This document shows, piece by piece, positions 1-5,012 of a stretch of DNA of 5,012 bases. The stretch is from Chloroflexota bacterium (lineage in GTDB: Bacteria; Chloroflexota; Anaerolineae; Anaerolineales; UBA11579): assembly GCA_003486225.1 (NCBI GenBank), contig DNGN01000141.1, positions 6,978 through 11,989 of the forward strand, read 5' to 3'. The notes under the pieces are model-generated. The model did no database searches and was not told the DNA's origin. It saw nothing but the letters and a program-made list of their open reading frames with translations. How positions within the stretch are numbered: position 1 is the first letter of the stretch; each line of letters opens with the position of its first letter. The position numbers and the translations under genes are program-made.

Positions 1-254
1 AGCGTTTGCGATTCCGGGAATTGGATAAATTTTGGCCAGATCAATAATTTCGATTCGTCGCTTTCTACCTCGGCTGGGAAATCAACGGCAGCGGTAAGAA
101 TGTAGGTGATATTCATCGCTTCTGCAAGCATTCCGCCAGGGATGATCCCCCCGCGGGTGATCATTAGCATGGCCTGAAATTCATGGTCAAACTGCACGAT
201 CAGCCGGTCGATTAATTGATGGACTTCATTCCAGGTGATAAGCTCGCGCCTCAT
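1..254 (-). CDS. Phosphoribosyltransferase, xanthine/hypoxanthine type (N-terminal part, runs off left edge)
   Basis: This is the first 84 codons of a minus-strand gene starting at ATG 254-252; the rest lies outside the window. The start is supported by GGAGG (complement of 259-263) four bases upstream. The hallmark is residues 29-47, MLMITRGGIIPGGMLAEAM, with an RGG turn at 34-36. This matches the loop near the pyrophosphate site in xanthine-guanine and related purine phosphoribosyltransferases, where SRGGLVPG-like sequence is typical. After it come a hydrophobic strand (ITYILTAAVDF, 49-59) and WPKF (73-76). The acidic PRPP-binding motif (usually VDDV-like) should lie downstream and cannot be checked. 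Such enzymes transfer a phosphoribosyl group from PRPP to a purine base in cytosolic salvage. The exact base used cannot be told from this fragment. The gene is transcribed away from the gmd cluster and is probably unrelated housekeeping. Confidence 0.85.
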   Translation of the reverse strand, partial: MRRELITWNEVHQLIDRLIVQFDHEFQAMLMITRGGIIPGGMLAEAMNITYILTAAVDFPAEVESDESKLLIWPKFIQFPESQT

Positions 255-258
255 TCTG

Positions 259-263
259 CCTCC
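259..263 (-). promoter_or_regulatory. Ribosome binding site of the phosphoribosyltransferase gene
   Basis: The minus strand reads GGAGG four bases before the ATG at 254. It fixes the start of a gene that is cut by the window edge. Confidence 0.8.
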
Positions 264-277
264 AGAGGGAAAAACAT

Positions 278-292
278 ACGTCGCATAGACGT
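278..292. repeat. Short inverted repeat ACGTC-N5-GACGT in the phosphoribosyltransferase leader
   Basis: Perfect 5-base arms (278-282 and 288-292) flank the 5-base centre GCATA. The repeat falls just downstream of the possible minus-strand -10 box and close to the predicted transcription start near 291. It could be a small operator or a 5' leader hairpin. Arms this short also arise by chance. Confidence 0.3.
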
Positions 293-297
293 GCTCT

Positions 298-303
298 ATT
301 ATA
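298..303 (-). promoter_or_regulatory. Possible -10 box for the phosphoribosyltransferase gene
   Basis: The minus strand reads TATAAT, a perfect -10 hexamer. It would start transcription near 291 and give a leader of about 37 bases. No good -35 hexamer is seen 16-18 bases upstream; the best is CCTACA or CTACAA around 320-326. There is no TG extension. The promoter may therefore be weak or activator-dependent. Confidence 0.4.
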
Positions 304-428
304 ACCGTACTTAATGGTTTTGTAGGATTGGTTTTAGAAAATTTTATTTGAACCCAAAAACAGCCCGGTTGTGAACTTATGGGTCTGATCGTTGGTTGTT
401 GGACCGGATTTATTGCCTGACTTTGATA

Positions 429-473
429 CTGATTTCAGCGCGGACAGCTTTTTGGATCAAATCAGCTTTTTTT
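429..473 (+). terminator. Terminator-like hairpin with T-tract upstream of gmd
   Basis: CTGATTT (429-435) pairs perfectly with AAATCAG (459-465), and C plus seven T residues (466-473) follow directly. The shape is that of an intrinsic terminator reading rightward. The stem is AT-rich (2 GC pairs of 7) and the loop is long at 23 bases, so stability is modest. No rightward gene is seen between 255 and 429, so its target transcript is unknown. It may insulate the gmd promoter, or it may be chance. Confidence 0.35.
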
Positions 474-479
474 CCTCCC

Positions 480-507
480 TTGACCGTTCTGCGTCCATGG
501 TTATAAT
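480..507 (+). promoter_or_regulatory. Near-consensus sigma-70 promoter for the gmd operon
   Basis: TTGACC (480-485) matches the -35 consensus at five of six bases. TATAAT (502-507) is a perfect -10. The spacer is 16 bases, one below the optimum. The expected start is near 514, which gives a leader of about 26 bases before the gmd ATG. A promoter this close to consensus suggests strong or constitutive housekeeping-sigma transcription of gmd and the genes behind it. No clear operator overlaps it. Confidence 0.75.
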
Positions 508-528
508 TCGTTGACTGAATTTTAAAAT

Positions 529-1499
<971 letters not shown>

Positions 1500-1520
1500 G
1501 CTATATTTTTGATGGAGACC

Positions 1521-3509
1521 ATGCCGAAATTGAATAGTGGCATAACCCAGCGTGTGCTGCAATGGTCGCTGCTGATTTTGCTGGTCATCAGCAGCGTTGG
1601 CGCATACGTTTTTTCTGACCTCATCCAGACTGAAGGCTGGGTGTTGATATCTGTTCAGCTGCGTATCCTGCAGTACGTGTTTTGGGCCGCATCCGCCGGT
1701 TTGGCCGGTTTAATGCTGTTAAGCTGGGCAGGCAGGGCAGATCAGGTTTTGGGTTGGCTGCAATCTCTGCTTTCGGCCTTCTCTCGTCTTCGGTGGGGGC
1801 TGCTGCCGCTGATGGCAGCCCTGATGGTTGCTTTTCCGGTTTTGATGTTCGGACGATTGCAGGTGTATTTTGGTCAGGACTGGACCCGCCATGCGGTCTT
1901 TGCTTGGCTGGCGGTTGGCCTGGCGGCGTGTATTATGGCATTCTGGCAAAAAGCTTGGCTTGAAAGCCTTGCGTATGCCGGATTCTCGATGGCCGTGACG
2001 TATCACCTGGTCACCTATTTCCCGCATGTGACCAATTACCCGTTTTCGCTTTGGTGGTCTGAGACCACCCGCTATTATCTGGCCTCTTCTTTCTTCGCTG
2101 AGAGGATTTACGGGCACGATCTCCCCTGGGTGACCATGCACCTGACCCGCTACCTGATGCAGGCCTTCCCATTCCTGATCCCGGATTCTCCGCTCTGGGT
2201 GCACCGGCTTTGGCAGGTGGTGCTGCGCTTTGCAACCCCGTATCTTACCGGGTACCTGATGGCGCGTTATTTTAAGCTCTCCAAGCCCAAGGTGTTCGGG
2301 ATTTTTGTGGCTTGGGCAGGTTTGTATTTGTTCCAGGGGCCGGTTTTTTATCACCTGGTGGTGGTGCTGATGCTGGCGTTCTGGCTGGTGGATTCCAGCC
2401 GATTTTGGCGGACGTTGATCGGGGTGGCCCTGATTTCAATTTTCGCTGGCTTCTCCCGGATCAATTGGATTCCCATGGCCGGGCTGATGGCTGCTGCCCT
2501 TTACTTTATAGAAAAGGCTGTTCCCCCCGGCGGATGGCGTTCGGTCTTGCGCTATCTGCTTCAGCCAGTGAGTTGGGTGCTGGTTGGTGTTGCGGTTGGT
2601 ATGGCTACCCAGCAGTTTTGGGTGGTCAATTCCGGCAATCCCGAAGAAGTGTTCTACTCTTCTTTTACCTCCTATCTGCTTTGGGATCGCTTATTGCCGA
2701 ACCCCTCGTATCCAATGGGGATCCTACCGCATATTTTGCTGGTAACGGGACCGCTGCTGGTATTTTTGGGGCTGGTGTTTTTTGCCTGGCGCAGGCAGGT
2801 CCATTTTATCCGCTGGCTGGGCCTGGCCGGCATGACCGGCGTGCTGTTTGCCGGCGGCCTGGTGGTGAGCGTAAAGATCGGCGGCGGTACAAACTTGCAC
2901 AACATGGATGCCTATCTGTCCCTGCTGCTGCTGATCGCGGTTGGTATATATTTTGGGCGGATGGTCAACGAAGACAATCTGCAGATGGTTTTCCAACTGC
3001 CTCTGTGGTTGAAGGCCGCTATCCTGGCGGTACCGATCATCTTTGTTGTTTCTTTCAGCGGTTCAAAACTCACGCCTTTGGACCATCAGGCGGCACAGAA
3101 AGATCTGGCGCGGTTGCAAAAATATGTGGACCAGGCAGTGGCAGAGGGTGGAGAGGTCTTGTTCATTTCTCAACGCCATCTGATAACCTTTGGCCTGATC
3201 AAAAATGTCCCGCTGGTGCATGAGCATGAGAAAGTACTGCTGCAAGAAATGGTCATGGCCAAGAATGAGGTTTATCTTGACCACCTGGGAGCTGAACTGG
3301 CTGAGCAGCGCTATACCCTGATCATCACCGATCACCTTCCCAGTATCTGGAAAAACCCTGAAAAGACATCCCTCGCCATGGAAAACAATGTGGTCCTGAA
3401 GGATCTGGTGCCGCTGTTTACCTGCGCATATGAGGAACATGACCGCTTATTGGGTGGCAGTTTGGATATTCTCACACCTGCAGCCATAGTAACTTGCGGC
3501 CAGGAATAG
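1521..3509 (+). CDS. Polytopic membrane protein, probable GT-C-like glycosyltransferase
   Basis: About 662 residues with roughly 12-13 hydrophobic segments, then a soluble C-terminal domain of about 150 residues. The frame opens at TTG 1509, with ATGs at 1512 and 1521. The start is uncertain: GGAG (1514-1517) is only three bases before ATG 1521, and nothing better precedes 1512. Counting from 1509, hydrophobic segments lie near 18-37, 52-72, 97-115, 127-146, 153-171, 262-295, 300-333, 349-367, 403-426, 433-456, 468-483 and 500-516. The loop at about 172-230 carries WWSETTRYYLAS (182-193), with an acidic residue where GT-C enzymes often hold their catalytic one. VKIGGGTNLHNMDAYL (455-470) recalls the K-G-x-N motif before a late membrane helix in some GT-C proteins. 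The tail (about 520-666, with GEVLFISQR and YTLIITD) looks like their extracytoplasmic domain. An envelope glycan role fits gmd next door, but the family call is inference. A flippase or polymerase is less likely. Confidence 0.6.
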   Translation: MPKLNSGITQRVLQWSLLILLVISSVGAYVFSDLIQTEGWVLISVQLRILQYVFWAASAGLAGLMLLSWAGRADQVLGWLQSLLSAFSRLRWGLLPLMAALMVAFPVLMFGRLQVYFGQDWTRHAVFAWLAVGLAACIMAFWQKAWLESLAYAGFSMAVTYHLVTYFPHVTNYPFSLWWSETTRYYLASSFFAERIYGHDLPWVTMHLTRYLMQAFPFLIPDSPLWVHRLWQVVLRFATPYLTGYLMARYFKLSKPKVFGIFVAWAGLYLFQGPVFYHLVVVLMLAFWLVDSSRFWRTLIGVALISIFAGFSRINWIPMAGLMAAALYFIEKAVPPGGWRSVLRYLLQPVSWVLVGVAVGMATQQFWVVNSGNPEEVFYSSFTSYLLWDRLLPNPSYPMGILPHILLVTGPLLVFLGLVFFAWRRQVHFIRWLGLAGMTGVLFAGGLVVSVKIGGGTNLHNMDAYLSLLLLIAVGIYFGRMVNEDNLQMVFQLPLWLKAAILAVPIIFVVSFSGSKLTPLDHQAAQKDLARLQKYVDQAVAEGGEVLFISQRHLITFGLIKNVPLVHEHEKVLLQEMVMAKNEVYLDHLGAELAEQRYTLIITDHLPSIWKNPEKTSLAMENNVVLKDLVPLFTCAYEEHDRLLGGSLDILTPAAIVTCGQE

Positions 3510-3537
3510 TTGTGTCCTTAGGGATGCCCATACAAAT

Positions 3538-3541
3538 GAGG
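3538..3541 (+). promoter_or_regulatory. Ribosome binding site of the acyl-AMP ligase gene
   Basis: GAGG lies five bases before the ATG at 3547, inside the 37-base gap after the membrane protein stop. No terminator or promoter is seen in this gap, which supports co-transcription with the genes upstream. Confidence 0.7.
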
Positions 3542-3546
3542 TTTGC

Positions 3547-5012
3547 ATGTCTGATTTAACATTGATCCAGCCTGTGATTGAACGGGCTCATCGGGACCCG
3601 AACCATCCCACCCTGGTCATGATCGAGCAGGATGGGCAGGAGACTCTGGTGACTGCCAGTCAGTTTCACCAGCAGGCGTCTGCCTATGCACAGACGCTGC
3701 AACACGCGGGGGTAGGCCCGGAAGACCTGGTGGTACTGGTGCTAAAACATTCGCAGGTGCTGCTCTCTGCTTTTTGGGGAGCACTGTACCTGGGGGCGAT
3801 TCCTTCTATCTTTCCTTTTCTAACGGAAAAGTTAGACCCCGACCTGTATATGCAGCGCGTTCAGACTTTGGTTGCCAATGAAGGTGCTAAAGCTGTGATT
3901 ACATTCCCGGATTTCAAGCAGGCCCTGAGTGATCTGCTGTCGGACGTGAATTGTTTGGTGTTGAGCACTGAGGATGTCTCACAAAACGCTGCTAAGGCAG
4001 ATCAAGCATCAGGAAATTTCTGGCAAAATCCTTCGGCGGATAAGATCGCATTCCTGCAGCACAGCAGCGGGACAACTGGTTTACAGAAGGGGGTTGCGTT
4101 ATCACATCGAGCGGTGCTGAACCAGATCTCTGCTTACAGCCGGGCGATCGAGCTCAACGCACGCGACGTGATCGTAAGCTGGCTGCCGCTGTACCATGAT
4201 ATGGGGCTGATTGCAGGTTTTGTGATGCCGATTGTCTCGGGGACACCCCTGGTGTTAATGTCCCCTTTCCATTGGGTGCGTGATCCCAAATCCCTGCTGT
4301 GGGCGATTGACAGGCACAAGGGCACGCTGTGCTGGCTGCCGAATTTTGCCTATAACCTGATCGCCCGTACTGCCCGCCCCAGCTACCTGGAAGGCCTGGA
4401 CCTGAGCACCTGGAGAGCGGTGATCAATTGTTCCGAGCCGGTTTATGAGCACAGCCATCGTGTATTTTTGGAACGCTTGGAACCCTACGGGTTGAGCGAG
4501 AATGCGCTCTCGGTTTCGTATGCCATGGCTGAAAACACCTTTGCAGTTACCCAAACCGAAGTGGGACGTCCGCCGACCCTTGATTGGGTGAAAGTAAGCA
4601 CGCTGCAGGAAGAAAAACTGGCGGTACAGTCCTCCGCACAGGTGGAGGGTGTTGTCCCTATGGTAAGCTGCGGCCCGGCGATTGAGGGTACAGAGATCGC
4701 CATCCTGGATTTGGATGGTAATCGCCTGGAGGAACGGCAAGTTGGCGAGATTGTGTTGCGTTCCAACTGTATGCTCACCGAATACTACCAGCGACCGGAA
4801 ACCACTGCTGAAGCGATCAGGGACGGCTGGTACTTTACTGGAGATATGGGCTACCTGGCAGATGGCGAATTGTATATTACCGGTCGCAAAAAAGACCTGA
4901 TCATCGTCGGTGGAAAAAATGTGTATCCGCAGGACCTGGAAGCGATCGCCAATCACATCCCTGGAATTTATCCCGGAAGGGCTGTGGCTTTTGGCCTTTT
5001 TGATGAACGGAT
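3547..5012 (+). CDS. Acyl-adenylate-forming ligase, fatty acyl-AMP ligase (FAAL)-like (C-terminus off right edge)
   Basis: The first 488 codons of an ANL-superfamily adenylating enzyme, which activates a carboxylic acid with ATP to an acyl-AMP. The phosphate-binding loop is HSSGTTGLQKG (172-182), with Gln where most members have Pro. WLPLYHDMGLI (212-222) and PNFAYNLI (265-272) are typical of FAALs, as is the A5-type motif YAMAENT (325-331). GWYFTGDMGYL (427-437) is the ATP-ribose region. The hinge and start of the C-terminal domain are GRKKDLIIVGGKNVYPQDLE (446-465), close to the KDLII-x-x-G-x-N-x-YPQD pattern of FAALs. The stretch at about 344-376, ending in VSCGP, matches in position the FAAL insertion that disfavours CoA transfer, so the product probably goes to an acyl carrier protein. 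The substrate is unknown. Only the end of the C-terminal domain is missing. FadD-like acyl-CoA synthetase is the alternative. Confidence 0.88.
   Translation, partial: MSDLTLIQPVIERAHRDPNHPTLVMIEQDGQETLVTASQFHQQASAYAQTLQHAGVGPEDLVVLVLKHSQVLLSAFWGALYLGAIPSIFPFLTEKLDPDLYMQRVQTLVANEGAKAVITFPDFKQALSDLLSDVNCLVLSTEDVSQNAAKADQASGNFWQNPSADKIAFLQHSSGTTGLQKGVALSHRAVLNQISAYSRAIELNARDVIVSWLPLYHDMGLIAGFVMPIVSGTPLVLMSPFHWVRDPKSLLWAIDRHKGTLCWLPNFAYNLIARTARPSYLEGLDLSTWRAVINCSEPVYEHSHRVFLERLEPYGLSENALSVSYAMAENTFAVTQTEVGRPPTLDWVKVSTLQEEKLAVQSSAQVEGVVPMVSCGPAIEGTEIAILDLDGNRLEERQVGEIVLRSNCMLTEYYQRPETTAEAIRDGWYFTGDMGYLADGELYITGRKKDLIIVGGKNVYPQDLEAIANHIPGIYPGRAVAFGLFDER

Noticed and set aside
352..407. Overlapping weak stems ACCCA/TGGGT (352-356, 380-384) and CCGGT/ACCGG (365-369, 403-407)
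   Set aside because: The arms are only five bases with loops of 23-33 bases, and the two stems interlock and so exclude each other as a simple nested fold. No riboswitch or RNA family is recognisable, and they lie upstream of the gmd promoter.
1719..2354. 211-codon open frame on the minus strand
   Set aside because: It is antisense to the membrane protein. The translation is rich in Gln, His, Arg and Pro, as expected opposite hydrophobic codons, and it has no recognisable motif.
2312..3223. 303-codon open frame on the plus strand, in another frame of the membrane protein
   Set aside because: The translation is rich in Gly, Arg and Trp with no domain pattern, while the main frame gives clean alternating membrane segments across the same bases. 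There is no sign of a frameshift in the main gene.
4255..4956. 233-codon open frame on the minus strand
   Set aside because: It lies wholly inside the acyl-AMP ligase, which has unmistakable family motifs. Its own translation shows no recognisable domain and there is no convincing start site, so it is a shadow frame.

Overview
This is a bacterial chromosomal window of moderate GC content. The genes are tightly packed, start behind purine-rich ribosome binding sites and use mixed codons. The protein sequences look most like those of Chloroflexota of the Anaerolineae type, in particular the short phosphoribosyltransferase and the polytopic membrane protein. That placement is an impression from family resemblance, not a demonstrated assignment.

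Layout. (1) Positions 1-254, minus strand: the first 84 codons of a phosphoribosyltransferase of the xanthine/hypoxanthine type, running off the left edge. (2) Positions 255-539: a divergent intergenic region. It holds a possible promoter and a small inverted repeat for the leftward gene, a terminator-like hairpin with a T-tract, and a near-consensus sigma-70 promoter followed by AGGAGG for the rightward genes. (3) Positions 540-1499, plus strand: a complete GDP-mannose 4,6-dehydratase (gmd). (4) About 1509/1521-3509, plus strand: a large polytopic membrane protein with about a dozen hydrophobic segments and a soluble C-terminal domain, best read as a GT-C-like glycosyltransferase or related envelope protein. 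(5) Positions 3547-5012, plus strand: the first 488 codons of an acyl-adenylate-forming ligase that resembles fatty acyl-AMP ligases (FAAL), running off the right edge.

How the genes may work together. Genes 3-5 point the same way with gaps of about 10-20 and 37 bases and no terminator between them, so they are probably one operon driven from the promoter near position 480-507. Gmd makes GDP-4-keto-6-deoxy-D-mannose, the precursor of GDP-linked deoxysugars such as rhamnose, fucose and perosamine. A membrane GT-C-like protein and an acyl-AMP ligase beside it suggest a pathway that makes an acylated glycan, a glycolipid or a lipid-modified secondary product. That combined function is inference: neither the sugar reductase/epimerase nor the acyl carrier protein that would complete the pathway lies in the window.
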